This document shows, one piece after another, positions 33,598 through 44,000 of a DNA stretch of 49,284 bases. Position numbers and translations under genes: made by a program. This DNA comes from Bacteroidales bacterium UBA3743 (GTDB taxonomy: Bacteria; Bacteroidota; Bacteroidia; Bacteroidales; Paludibacteraceae), in contig DFGT01000026.1 of the NCBI GenBank assembly GCA_002371265.1, positions 1-49,284 of the forward strand, written 5' to 3'. The notes under the pieces were generated by a model. That model was not told the DNA's origin. It searched no databases and was given only the letters and a program-made list of their open reading frames with translations. Position 1 is the stretch's first letter; each line of letters opens with the position of its first letter.

Positions 33598-36423
33598 TCA
33601 CCCCACCATCACCTTCTCTCCATTCACCACATACACTCCTCTTGGCAATCGGATCTCTTTCTGGCTTCCTGCTTTCAACTCGAAACTATCGAGCATCTGT
33701 CCGTTGATTGTCCAGATGCGGATATCCACGTCGTCTTCTGATGAAATGACAATGCCTTTGTCTGTGCTGTAGACGTGGATGCTTTCATGCTCGTCGTGCT
33801 TTTTGTTTTCATTAATATGATCCTCCACGCTTGTCAGCTCAAATCCCATGCTTTGCATCCATCTGTCGTATGTGCCGTCCGACTCGTCTGTGATGGTTTC
33901 CATATTATATTTTTCTGAGTCGAAACAGAATGCAAACTGGCATGAGGTGGTCTTAGATGCATTGTTAAGTCCTACCACTCCATTTGATGTCGGTGTCGCG
34001 CTGAAATTTGTCAAGGCAACTTTGCTGTCGCCTGCTGGAGAAAGATAGTAATAACCGTCGTGAGTGCCACTGTCTGTTATTTTCCATCGCTGAGATGGGG
34101 TGTTGCTGACTGGAGCCATTGTCAACTGTCCGTTTGTAGCGTCGAGAGCCATATTTTTATCCTCGTCTGTCAACTTATAGAATCCGTCATCTGTCCTCGT
34201 CACTTTAAGCGAAAGGTTGATGCCGTCATTATCTTCAGTCAACTGCATCTTTCCATCTTTCAGTGATAAAACCCTGTTGGCGTTCTTTGAAAGCAACACG
34301 TATGTTTTTCCATCTTCGAACTTCTTCACTCGTCTGTAACGGTTGATCTTGTCGAAAATGCTCAAATCCCAATCGGAATAAAAACGGATGATCGGATAGC
34401 CTGTTCGCATGTCAATTGGCAGCCATATATGCCATGACTCTCCCACGTTGGCATCCGAAAAATAATCTCCGCCTTTCCACCTGTCGCCCATATAGATGTA
34501 GGCATCGTATTTGCCTGGCACTTTGAAGACGTAATTGCTCTGCGAGTGATAGGTGGTGGCTTTCTCGTCGTCGACGCATGGATTGCCCAAGTCCTCCCAT
34601 CCGCTCAACGGCATCTGAGAATATGAAGAGTGGGCAGGATTGGGATCCCAGCCTGTGCAGCCAGATGTGATTGCCACGAAACGTTTGTGGTATTTGAAGA
34701 TGGCAGGGGCTTCATACTGTTTTTTCACAAACATACGCTCCCACGTAGGCGAGAGATCGAGATAGTCGTTGGTCAGCAACGTGCCGTGCATCGTCATATT
34801 CTCCTCCGCTGAACCGAAATGGTAGCCAACTTTGTAGTCTGGGTCATACATCAGAGTCTGGTCACGTGAGCCGGACGGTTGCGCGTCGCCTCTCGGACGC
34901 ATCGTCTTTACAAATGTATAAGGTCCTGTGATTTTGTCGCTATAGAGAATGGCGACGCGGGAAGCCGCATAGCCAGATCCATTTTCCCAGTGAACCCACA
35001 TCACATACTTTCCAGTGTTGGGGCAGTACATCACTTTAGGACGCTCAAGAGTACGGCCGTAATTCATATCCTGGTTGTCGTTCCTCAACGGTGCTTCCGG
35101 ACATTTGTATGCCATACATTCGTATTTCCAGTTGTATAAATCGGTGGATGTATAGCAGACGATTCCGTTGCTCTTCACTGGATTCGCACGGTAATTCTCT
35201 CCAAACCAATAGTATATGCCATCTTTGTAGAGCACGCATCCTCCATGGGCATTGATGTGTTTGCCATCCGCATCATTCCAGTTCACACCAAGTCGGAGAG
35301 CCGGACTGCCGATGTGGAATTGTGAGTAAGGCTGGCCGATCTGTGAGTCGGCAGGTATCAGCATCCAATAATGTTTGCCGTCTGATCCGCTCTTGTCGCT
35401 ATACACTCCCTTCCCGTCGCTAGTGCCGTCGGTGCCAAGATATTTACTGTTGGAAGAAAACTGTATCCTCACATACTTGTCTTCATTAGGTGCGTAGGCA
35501 ATTTTCAGATGAGCGGACGAATTGTTAGAAGAATTTGCAAAATTAGTGTTGTATTCTCCCGTCGCATTCAGATAATTATTGCCAGAGACGCTTTTGAGTG
35601 CGTAAGTGCCGTCGGAAAGGGTCTCGATTGTGAATTGTTGCGACGCGTTGTATGCCGCATTCTTGATAGAAACCCCGTTGCCAGTGTTGGTCAGGAAACG
35701 GTTGCTGGCATGGACAACGTAGTATTTCTTGCCTGAACTGAACGGAAGGTTGCGGCTGTTGTTGTAGACTGTGATGGCGGAGTTCAGGTCTTTTGTCGCC
35801 GACACAATATTCGTCTGGGAAGAGGCGTTTTCCAAGGCTGTTTTAGCCTCATCTATGGCATTCTGTAGAGATTTTCGCGCAGACGACGGATATTCTCCAC
35901 CACCGTCGCCTTCAGAAGTGGATGCGAGACGGTCTTCTGCTTTGTTTATGATGCCTTGCAACCCGTCTGTCACCAGCACAGAGGAAGAAGCCTCACGCAA
36001 AAACCAGAAGTGGAGAGTCTCCTTTCCGTTTTTATCCGAGTAGACGTAGCTGCCAGGTGCAATTCCGTCGGTGCCAAGATAGAGATTGTTTGCGGCACAT
36101 TTGAAACGGACATATTCCCCGCCACAATCCTCAATTGTGAATTTGGCTGCGTTGCCGGTCGTGGAATTGTATTCCGTGTCCCAGTCGCCAGTTTTAGCGA
36201 CGTTTTTATTTTGCGACACACTCTTGATAAAATACGTGTTGCCAGTAGCGGAAAATTGAAAGACCTGTCCGTTTGTGGCATCAAATGTATGAAGGTTTGG
36301 CCTGCCGTCTACGGCGGATAGCACCATTCCGGAAGAGTGGAAAATGTAGTATTTTTTATTTGTGTCTAATGCATTTGCCAAAAAGAAGACACAACTGAAC
36401 AATGTTGTTAGTAGTACTTTCAT
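33598..36423 (-). CDS. Large secreted GH43-like protein with carbohydrate-binding domains
   Basis: 941 residues. Signal peptide 1-18 (ends ANA). Two beta-trefoil-like domains (about 22-150 and 228-360; KKYYIFHSSG and KKYYVVHASN) flank a FIVAR-like helical segment (about 160-225). A GH43-type five-bladed propeller spans about 365-650: INAHGGCVLYKDGIYYWFGE, RPKVMYC, GSRDQTLMYD and YEAPAIFKYH carry the likely acidic residues. A third trefoil-like region (about 680-830) and a T9SS-like sorting domain (INGQMLDSFEL, RGVYVVNGEKV) end it. GH43 enzymes hydrolyse arabinose, xylose or galactose linkages. The substrate is unknown, and no other polysaccharide genes are adjacent. Confidence 0.85.
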   Translation of the reverse strand: MKVLLTTLFSCVFFLANALDTNKKYYIFHSSGMVLSAVDGRPNLHTFDATNGQVFQFSATGNTYFIKSVSQNKNVAKTGDWDTEYNSTTGNAAKFTIEDCGGEYVRFKCAANNLYLGTDGIAPGSYVYSDKNGKETLHFWFLREASSSVLVTDGLQGIINKAEDRLASTSEGDGGGEYPSSARKSLQNAIDEAKTALENASSQTNIVSATKDLNSAITVYNNSRNLPFSSGKKYYVVHASNRFLTNTGNGVSIKNAAYNASQQFTIETLSDGTYALKSVSGNNYLNATGEYNTNFANSSNNSSAHLKIAYAPNEDKYVRIQFSSNSKYLGTDGTSDGKGVYSDKSGSDGKHYWMLIPADSQIGQPYSQFHIGSPALRLGVNWNDADGKHINAHGGCVLYKDGIYYWFGENYRANPVKSNGIVCYTSTDLYNWKYECMAYKCPEAPLRNDNQDMNYGRTLERPKVMYCPNTGKYVMWVHWENGSGYAASRVAILYSDKITGPYTFVKTMRPRGDAQPSGSRDQTLMYDPDYKVGYHFGSAEENMTMHGTLLTNDYLDLSPTWERMFVKKQYEAPAIFKYHKRFVAITSGCTGWDPNPAHSSYSQMPLSGWEDLGNPCVDDEKATTYHSQSNYVFKVPGKYDAYIYMGDRWKGGDYFSDANVGESWHIWLPIDMRTGYPIIRFYSDWDLSIFDKINRYRRVKKFEDGKTYVLLSKNANRVLSLKDGKMQLTEDNDGINLSLKVTRTDDGFYKLTDEDKNMALDATNGQLTMAPVSNTPSQRWKITDSGTHDGYYYLSPAGDSKVALTNFSATPTSNGVVGLNNASKTTSCQFAFCFDSEKYNMETITDESDGTYDRWMQSMGFELTSVEDHINENKKHDEHESIHVYSTDKGIVISSEDDVDIRIWTINGQMLDSFELKAGSQKEIRLPRGVYVVNGEKVMVG

Positions 36424-36805
36424 AATAATAATGTGTTATCATGTCGCTAAGATACAGAGTTTCATGTGTAAAATAAAAATAAAATTGGAAAAATCGACAT
36501 TTAATACGTGATTATCAACCATCAATCATTTCCGATTCCCCGATTCCGACGCGATCCCCGAAACCACTAGAAGGGTCGTATCCACTTTATCGCTTGCAAC
36601 GATAGCCGACACCAAAATGAATGATGTCGACAGACATCGTCCATTGGGGTGTCGGTTTAATCGAATTTTGTATTGACATCGTTCATTATTTGCGTCAACC
36701 CTCAACCATTTCGCTATCAGTTTCATTACGTATTGGATAATGCTTTCGAATGATTTTATGCAAAAGAAAATTATTACTAACTTTGCCGTCCAAATGATAT
36801 GAAAA
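36424..36805. other. Divergent intergenic region with a long inverted repeat
   Basis: 382 bp between the minus-strand GH43 gene and the MATE gene. 36606-36655 contains nested inverted repeats: CCGACACC with GGTGTCGG on the outside and GATGTC with GACATC inside, around GACA. GACATCGT followed by a C or T and CAT occurs twice (in the inverted repeat and near 36675). No coding potential was identified; a 96-codon minus-strand frame here lacks any recognisable feature. Confidence 0.5.
36778..36785 (+). promoter_or_regulatory. -7 element of the MATE-kinase gene
   Basis: TAACTTTG fits TAnnTTTG, 20 nt before the ATG at 36806. No good -33 TTG was found. Confidence 0.45.
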
Positions 36806-38842
36806 ATGACGAACACTAAGTCAACACCTACGGAACTTGGTACAGAGCCGATACCTCAGTTGCTGTTCAAATATGCAGTGCCAGCCATCATCTCGATGGT
36901 TGTGGCATCTTTGTATAATATCATCGACTCTATTTTTATCGGGCACATCCCGAACGACGGACCTCGCTGTATCACAGCGTTGGCTATCGCATTCCCGTTG
37001 ATGAACCTCTCCGCAGCGTTCGGCTCACTTGTCGGTGCCGGTGGCTCGACGTTGGTGTCGATCAAACTTGGGCAGAAAGATTATTCGTCGGCAAACAAAG
37101 TGCTTGGAAATGTGACGACTCTCAACGTCATTATAGGTGTCGTCATAATGGCTCTTGGCTTATTTTATTTGGATAAGATTCTGGTTTTGTTCGGCGCTAG
37201 TGATGAGACAATAGCTCCGGCACGTGATTTTATGACGGTGCTGTTGATTGGAAACGTCTTGACCCATCTGTTTTTCGGCCTCAACCACGTGATGCGAAGC
37301 AGTGGCAATCCAAGAAAGGCAATGTTCACCACTATTCTCACTGTGGTGCTCAATATTATTCTTGCTCCAATTTTCATCTATCAGTTTGAATGGGGCATTA
37401 AGGGAGCCGCACTTGCCACAATCACATCCCAGACCATCTCTTTGGTTGTCATCTGCCATCATTTCTATAGCGGCAAGGATGTCCTGACATTCTCTCTTCC
37501 AGATTTCAAACTGCAGAAACAGATTGTGAAGAATATTTTCGCTATCGGAATAGCACCGTTCACACTCAACGCATGCGCATGTCTTGTGACGATGATGCTC
37601 AACAATACTCTTTATAAGTATGGTGGCGACAATGCGATTGGAGCGTATGGAATTTGCAACCGTGTGATAATGGTCGCGGCACAGGTGGTGTTTGGCTTCA
37701 ATCAGGCGATGCAACCGATCGCAGGATACAATTTTGGAGCGCAGTTGGTGGATCGTGTGGATAAGGTGTTGAAGATGACGGTGCTGTGCGCATCATGCGT
37801 CATGGTGGTCATGTGGTTGTCGTGTGAGATTTTTGCTGATAATATAGTATCCATCTTTGTCAATCAGGAAGAAAGCAATGCAAGAGCGTTGATGGAGGCA
37901 GCATCACATGGATTGCGTATTGTGGTGATAATGATGCCGATTGTTGGATTCCAGATGGTTGTGGCGAATTTCTTCCAGAGCATCGGGCGAGCTCCCGTCT
38001 CCCTATTTATGAGTTCTACCCGTCAGCTGCTTTATCTTATCCCGCTTGTGTGGCTGCTGCCGCAGAAATTTGGACTCGACGGTGTCTGGATGGCGATGCC
38101 TGTATCCGACACACTCTCTGCGATCACCGCAGCGATAGTGTTGAAACTTCAATATAAAAAATCGTTGATGTTGCCAAGCAAAGAGCAAAAAGTGGTGGAC
38201 GTGGAGAAAAATACAGACGACAACCATGTTGTGATCAGTATCGGCCGTCAGTTTGGAGCAGGAGGAAGGTATATTGGCAAACTTATAGCCAACCATTATG
38301 GCATCAAGTATTACGATAGCGAATTGCTGGTTGAGGCTGCTAAGGATATGGGCTTCGCACCTGAGATATTTGAAAAGGCGGATGAAGTGCCGTCTCTGCA
38401 GACATCATTTGGAAATTTGGCAGATCTTTCTTCTCCAAACACAAGTGAGCCAATGCTTTCCGGAGCCAATCTTTTCAAGGCACAGAGTGAGACGATGCAG
38501 AGGATAGCGGAAACAGAGAGTTGTGTGATTGTGGGACGAGCATCCGACTATGTGCTTCGAGAAAGAAAAGATGTGGTGACGTTTTTCTTGCGGGCTCCGA
38601 TGGAATTCAGGGCGGAAAACATTGCGTCGCGACATAATATCGACATAAAAAAAGCTCAAAAACTGGTGGAGGAGAGAGAGACGGCGAGAAAGGAATATTA
38701 CGATTATTACACCGGAAAAGAGTGGGGAGATTCCAAAGGTTATGACCTTTGTGTCGACGTGTCGAAATTGGGCTTTGAGAAGACTGCAGAAATGATGATA
38801 GCCTTTATCGACTCCGTTTTTAGCAAAAAAGCGGAAAAATAA
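36806..38842 (+). CDS. MATE-family transporter fused to a cytidylate-kinase-like domain
   Basis: 678 residues in one uninterrupted frame. Residues 1-455 are a 12-helix MATE (MOP superfamily) transporter starting TELGTEPIPQLLFKYAVPAI, typical of drug or organic-cation exporters driven by Na+ or H+. After a short linker (KEQKVVDVEKN) a cytidylate kinase-like domain (Cytidylate_kin2 type) begins at about residue 474: ISIGRQFGAGGRYIGK is the P-loop region, followed by YYDSELL, CVIVGRASDYVL, FFLRAPMEFR and RETARKEYYDYYTGKEWG. The kinase part is on the cytoplasmic side by position. Family members phosphorylate CMP or related nucleotides. The fusion suggests transport and nucleotide phosphorylation are linked, or simple gene fusion. 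rimM follows with its own promoter. Confidence 0.88.
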   Translation: MTNTKSTPTELGTEPIPQLLFKYAVPAIISMVVASLYNIIDSIFIGHIPNDGPRCITALAIAFPLMNLSAAFGSLVGAGGSTLVSIKLGQKDYSSANKVLGNVTTLNVIIGVVIMALGLFYLDKILVLFGASDETIAPARDFMTVLLIGNVLTHLFFGLNHVMRSSGNPRKAMFTTILTVVLNIILAPIFIYQFEWGIKGAALATITSQTISLVVICHHFYSGKDVLTFSLPDFKLQKQIVKNIFAIGIAPFTLNACACLVTMMLNNTLYKYGGDNAIGAYGICNRVIMVAAQVVFGFNQAMQPIAGYNFGAQLVDRVDKVLKMTVLCASCVMVVMWLSCEIFADNIVSIFVNQEESNARALMEAASHGLRIVVIMMPIVGFQMVVANFFQSIGRAPVSLFMSSTRQLLYLIPLVWLLPQKFGLDGVWMAMPVSDTLSAITAAIVLKLQYKKSLMLPSKEQKVVDVEKNTDDNHVVISIGRQFGAGGRYIGKLIANHYGIKYYDSELLVEAAKDMGFAPEIFEKADEVPSLQTSFGNLADLSSPNTSEPMLSGANLFKAQSETMQRIAETESCVIVGRASDYVLRERKDVVTFFLRAPMEFRAENIASRHNIDIKKAQKLVEERETARKEYYDYYTGKEWGDSKGYDLCVDVSKLGFEKTAEMMIAFIDSVFSKKAEK

Positions 38843-38844
38843 GA

Positions 38845-38873
38845 TTGATTTTTGATACTAATATTTATATTTG
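38845..38873 (+). promoter_or_regulatory. Promoter of rimM
   Basis: TTG (38845-38847), an 18-nt spacer and TATATTTG (38866-38873), 18 nt before the ATG at 38892. Confidence 0.55.
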
Positions 38874-38891
38874 TAGCTCAACGAAGTATCG

Positions 38892-39452
38892 ATGATTACG
38901 AAAGACGACATAATTGAAGTTGGATATGTTAGTAAAACGCATGGTTTGTCAGGCAATCTGGAGGTTGTGATTACTGTTGATTGGCTTGATGAGTTGGGTG
39001 TGGATTTTATTTTCATTGATATAGACGGGTGCTACATACCGTTTCGTATTGCAGAAGAGAGGACAAAGAACAGTGGCCGGCTTCTAAAGCTCGACAATAT
39101 CGACACAAAAGAAGAGGCGGAACGCCTGATTGGAGCGACAGTATACCTTTCCACAGAAGATGTTGATGAAGACACATTAGCAGAAGCGGAAGAAGTGGAT
39201 TATGAAGGGTACACGATTTACGATTCAAGTGGTAAAAAAATCGGAGTCGTCGATTATGTCGACTATGACACGGAAAACGTATTGTTCTGTTTGGATGCAA
39301 CGGACTCTGCAGGTTTTCAGATTATGATTCCAGCGGTGGATGATTTTATTATAGAGATTGATGATGACAAGCAAACCATAGTTATGGATATTCCAGACGG
39401 ATTGTTGGAATTAAATACGAGTGGCTCTTGCGTAGAAGACGATGATGATTAA
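38892..39452 (+). CDS. rimM: 16S rRNA processing protein RimM
   Basis: 186 residues. RimM helps mature the 3' domain of the 30S subunit, binding S19 and 16S rRNA. The N-terminal domain starts EVGYVSKTHGLSGNLEV, followed by KNSGRLLKLDNIDTKEEAERLIGATVYL. A PRC-barrel C-terminal domain contains VDYVDYDTENVLFCL and MIPAVDDFIIEIDDD. An acidic tail (VEDDDD) ends it. No trmD or rpsP partner is next to it, unlike in many bacteria. Confidence 0.95.
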   Translation: MITKDDIIEVGYVSKTHGLSGNLEVVITVDWLDELGVDFIFIDIDGCYIPFRIAEERTKNSGRLLKLDNIDTKEEAERLIGATVYLSTEDVDEDTLAEAEEVDYEGYTIYDSSGKKIGVVDYVDYDTENVLFCLDATDSAGFQIMIPAVDDFIIEIDDDKQTIVMDIPDGLLELNTSGSCVEDDDD

Positions 39453-39479
39453 AACCTTTACTATTAAATGGTTTTGTGT

Positions 39480-40529
39480 ATGCGTATAGTAAACAATATA
39501 AAGACGCTTTATGCGATGATAGTTATGCTTGGAGCTGTAGGGTGCGCCCCACAGACCGAGTTTGAAGTGGCTACATGGCACGGATTTAAGCAGTGTGCTA
39601 TATCATATACCATGGAAGATAGCTACGATAATCAGTTCACTACGGCTCTGCCGATATTCTACGAACATGATTATCCGTGCACTTTCTTCGTGACGACACG
39701 TTGGTGTGACAGGACCAAGTGGGACGCATTGCGAGTCGCCACAACGGAGAGAGGATGTGAGGTGGGCAGCCATACGGTAGACCATGCGGTGTATGACACA
39801 TTGTCGAGAGAGCGTCAGAAGCAGGACATACTTGATGCTAACGCAAGAATCAATGTCAAGTTGCCGATGTATAAGTGCAACACTTTTGCTTATACAGACT
39901 GTGTCGTGGGAGACACAAGCATCATAAGCAAACATTATTTTGCGGCTCGAGGATGCCATGGTTATGTGGAGCGTGCGACTCCCAACGACTATTTGAACAT
40001 AAGTTCCATAATGTGCGGCGCGAATGAGGCGGTGAGGACACTGGATGATTTCATATATGCGTTCAATACAGCAAGAAGCAGTGGCGGATGGTGTATATTC
40101 TCATTGTATGACTTGGACGACGGAAATGGCTATTCACCGTTGTCGTCGGCAGTGTTGAGAGAGAGTCTCGACTATTTGAAACAGCAGGAAAAGTCGAACT
40201 CATTCTGGGTCACAACATTTAAGAATGCGGCAAAGTATTCAAAGGAGCGTGATAGAGCGAAAATTGAGTTTCCAAAGGAAGAGATAATGAAAGAACGTAC
40301 AGACAACAACAAACTGATTATCTCTTTGGAAGACGGGTTGGATGACGACTTGTACGATTATCCTTTGACATTGAGATGCCCTTTGCCATTTGGCTGGAAG
40401 GAAGTTGAAGTGTTACAGAACGAAGTGGTAATCAAATCAGAAATTAAGACTATCAACGGCTGTAAATATATTATCTTTGATGCTGTGCCTAACGGAAATA
40501 AAAAGATATATCTAATAAATTTAGGATAA
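39480..40529 (+). CDS. Lipoprotein with a NodB-type polysaccharide deacetylase domain
   Basis: 349 residues from ATG 39480, chosen because it gives a clean lipoprotein signal peptide (MRIVNNIKTLY... GAVGC, lipid Cys22); an ATG four codons earlier (39468) is possible. The deacetylase fold shows in CAISYTMEDSYDN (replacing the usual TFDDG), FFVTTRW and the metal-binding GSHTVDH. CE4 enzymes remove acetyl groups from peptidoglycan or other polymers. The second half has an extra beta-rich domain (PLPFGWKEVEVL). The altered first motif leaves activity uncertain, though one Asp and the HxxxH pair remain. The stop overlaps the next gene by one base (TAATG). Confidence 0.78.
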   Translation: MRIVNNIKTLYAMIVMLGAVGCAPQTEFEVATWHGFKQCAISYTMEDSYDNQFTTALPIFYEHDYPCTFFVTTRWCDRTKWDALRVATTERGCEVGSHTVDHAVYDTLSRERQKQDILDANARINVKLPMYKCNTFAYTDCVVGDTSIISKHYFAARGCHGYVERATPNDYLNISSIMCGANEAVRTLDDFIYAFNTARSSGGWCIFSLYDLDDGNGYSPLSSAVLRESLDYLKQQEKSNSFWVTTFKNAAKYSKERDRAKIEFPKEEIMKERTDNNKLIISLEDGLDDDLYDYPLTLRCPLPFGWKEVEVLQNEVVIKSEIKTINGCKYIIFDAVPNGNKKIYLINLG

Positions 40530-40963
40530 TGATTGATGTTGAGAAAAAAGCACAGTTGGCATGCCAGTTGAAGGCAGAGGGTTATAATTGTGCTCAAGCG
40601 GTATTTGCAGCGTTTGCAGAGGATTACGGTATTGACAAGGCTACGGCTGTCCGTCTCACCGCAGGATTAGGTGGCGGTGTGGCCAAGATGAAGGACGTGT
40701 GTGGCGCATACTTAGGCGCGGCAATGTTGTCGGGTTTGGAAGAGGGTTGCGTCGACCCTGGAAATATGGAAGGCAAGGAGCATGCATATAAAGTGGCCAA
40801 GGATCTTGCTATGCGATTTAAGGAGCAGAATGGAAGCACAATCTGCGCCGAACTTCGTGGTGTGAAACCAAATCCGGACGTGAAGGAGATAATCCCTTGC
40901 TCAGTGCTTGTCGAACGTGCTGCACGTATCTACGCAGAGTATCTAAATGCTAAAAAAGCATAA
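40529..40963 (+). CDS. C_GCAxxG_C_C family protein
   Basis: 144 residues. It has the cysteine pattern of the family: GYNCAQAV near residue 21, GLGGGVAKMKDVCGAYLGAAM in the middle, then CAELRG and IPCSVLVERAA toward the end. These small proteins are thought to be redox-active or metal-binding, and some accompany electron-transfer or DsrE-type proteins, but no function is established. Starts inside the deacetylase stop codon, so it is translationally coupled to a gene with no obvious functional link. Confidence 0.85.
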   Translation: MIDVEKKAQLACQLKAEGYNCAQAVFAAFAEDYGIDKATAVRLTAGLGGGVAKMKDVCGAYLGAAMLSGLEEGCVDPGNMEGKEHAYKVAKDLAMRFKEQNGSTICAELRGVKPNPDVKEIIPCSVLVERAARIYAEYLNAKKA

Positions 40964-41011
40964 AAAATCATTGTTGTTTAGAAAAAGAACGATTTATAAG
41001 CAAATAAAGTG

Positions 41012-41019
41012 TATTTTTG
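41012..41019 (+). promoter_or_regulatory. -7 element of secA
   Basis: TATTTTTG fits TAnnTTTG, 54 nt before the ATG at 41074. The -33 element is not clear. Confidence 0.45.
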
Positions 41020-41073
41020 CGTAGGTTTTCTGAAAGAAGACATAATTGATAATATAAAAAACTAATATAATAT

Positions 41074-44000
41074 ATGGGATTCGGGAATTTTTTATCCAAG
41101 ATATTTGGAAATAAAGCCCAGAGAGATAGGGAGCTGATTCAGCCATACATTGATAAGATAGAGCTGGTATACCCTTCAATAAAAGCGTTGTCGAATGACG
41201 AACTCCGTGAACGTACGGAAGAAATCAAACAGAGGATACAGGATTATGTGTCCGCTGAGACAAAAGAAATAGCAGACTTGAAATCACAGATCGAGTCGCA
41301 GGAAATCGAGCAGAGAGAGAAAACTTATGCCCAGATTGACAAATTATCCAAAGTAAAGCTTGACAAATATGAGGAAGTGCTTACACAGGTGCTTCCTGAA
41401 GTGTTTGCTATTGTAAAGGATACAGCACGTCGTTTCACAGAGCAGAAGGAGGTGGTCGTTACTGCTAACGACCTTGACCGTGAGTTCGCTGAGAAATTCG
41501 ACTTCGTTGATATTGATGGCGACAAGGCTGTTTACCATAACGAGTGGCAGGCAGGTGGTAACCCGACAGTTTGGAACATGATCCACTACAACGTTCAGTT
41601 GTTCGGTGGTGTTGTATTGCATCAGGGTAAGATCGCTGAGATGGCTACCGGTGAGGGTAAGACATTGGTGGGTACATTGCCAATCTTCTTGAATGCATTG
41701 ACTCATAATGGAGTCCATGTCATCACCGTCAACGACTACTTGTCTAAACGTGACTCTGAGTGGATGGGACCACTATATATGTTCCATGGCTTGACTGTCG
41801 ATTGTATCGATAAGCACAGACCAAACTCAGACGAGCGTCGTAAGGCATATATGGCAGATATCACGTTCGGAACAAACAACGAATTCGGTTTCGACTACTT
41901 GCGTGATAATATGGCTGGAAGAGTGGAGGAACTTGTGCAGCGTGAGCACAACTACGCTATTGTCGATGAGGTCGACTCAGTCCTTATTGACGATGCTCGT
42001 ACTCCATTGATCATCTCTGGTCCGATGGACAGCTCAAAGAGTAATGAGCAGTTGTTTAATGAATATAAACCACGTGTAGAGCACCTTGTCAATTTGCAGA
42101 AGGTGATGGCTACAAACTATTTGACAGAGGCTAAGCGATTGTTGAAGGAGAGCGACAAGAAGAGCCAGGAGGAAGGTGCTTTGGCATTGTTCCGCTCTTA
42201 CAAGGCATTGCCTAAGAACCAGCCATTGATCAAATTCTTGAGTGAGCCAGGAATCAAACCTCTTTTGTTGAAGACGGAAGAGATCTATATCGCTGAGAAC
42301 AACAAGAGAATGCCAGAGGCTACAGACCCTCTATACTTTGTGATTGATGAGCGTCACAACAGCATCGTCTTGACAGATAAGGGAGTCGACGCGTTGACTG
42401 GTGTCAGCGAGGACCCTACATTCTTCGTGTTGCCGGATATCGGCAGCGAGATGGTTGATTTGGAAGCAATGAATCTTCCAGCTGCAGAGTTGGCAGAGAA
42501 AAAGGAACAGCTAATTCAAAACTATGCGGTCAAGAGCGAGCGTATCCACACAATCAACCAGCTTTTGAAGGCATACACATTGTTCATCAAGGACGACCAG
42601 TATGTCGTGATTGATGGCAAGGTGATGATTGTCGACGAGCAGACAGGCCGTATTATGGATGGCCGCCGTTATTCCGACGGTTTGCACCAGGCATTGGAGG
42701 CAAAAGAGGGCGTACAGGTAGAGGCCGCTACTCAAACGTATGCGACTATCACATTGCAGAACTACTTCCGTATGTATCACAAACTAGCCGGAATGACCGG
42801 TACAGCGGAGACAGAGGCAGCTGAGTTCTGGAATATCTATAAGTTGGACGTTGTTGTTATTCCTACAAACCGTCCGATCGCGAGAATAGATATGAACGAC
42901 CGTATCTACCGTACACAGCGTGAAAAGTATAATGCTGTGATTGAGGAGATCGTGTCGTTGACAAATCAAGGTCGTCCAGTGTTGGTGGGTACAACATCAG
43001 TTGAAATATCTGAGTTGTTGAGCCGAATGTTGCGTATGCGCGGCATCCAGCATAACGTGTTGAATGCGAAACTACACCAGAAGGAGGCTGAGATTGTCGC
43101 TGAGGCAGGTAAGAGCAAGACTGTGACTATCGCCACAAACATGGCAGGTCGTGGTACCGATATCAAGCTTTCTCAGGAGATAAAAGACGCGGGTGGTTTG
43201 GCAATCATCGGTACAGAGCGTCACGAGTCTCGTCGTGTCGACCGTCAGTTGCGTGGTCGTGCAGGACGTCAGGGAGACCCAGGTTCATCAGTGTTCTTCG
43301 TCTCGTTGGAGGATAAGTTGATGCGTCTGTTCGGTTCGGAGAAGATCGCATACTTGATGGAGAAGATGGGTGTGAAAGACGGAGAGATGATCGAGAGCAA
43401 CATGGTCACTAAGTCAATCGAAAGAGCCCAGAAGAAGGTGGAGGAAAACCACTTTGGCGTCCGTAAACGTTTGATCGAGTATGACGACGTGATGAACAAT
43501 CAGCGTGAGGTGGTATACCGCCGTCGCCGCCAGACATTGCGAGGAGAGAGAATGGGTGTCAACCTAATGGATATGATATATGGAGTGGCTCAGAGAATTG
43601 TCGGTGAGACAAAAGGAATGTTGAGCTATTCAGATTTCAAGAATGAGGTTGTTCGTTTGTTGTCTTTCGAAACAGCCATTCCTGAAAATGATTACAATTC
43701 ATTGAAGGATGTGGATTTGGTTCAGAGACTGTTTGAGGAGGCTATGTCCACATTCAAACGCCGTACAGAGATGATCGCTGATCAGGCGTTCCCTGTATTG
43801 AACAATATCTATGCGCAGCATCCGGAAGGTGGTATGGTAGGTGTGCCTATCACAGACGGACACTTCGTTTACAGCATTGCTGTTGATTTGAAAGAGGCTG
43901 TTGATACTCATTGTAAGAATGTGGTGAAGGAGTTTGAGCGTCGCACATTGCTTCACGCTATCGACTCAAAGTGGAAAGACCACTTGCGTGAGATGGACGA

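Noticed and set aside
36526..36816. 96-codon minus-strand ORF in the GH43/MATE gap
   Set aside because: It has no recognisable domain, spans the MATE promoter and the inverted repeat, and overlaps the MATE start.
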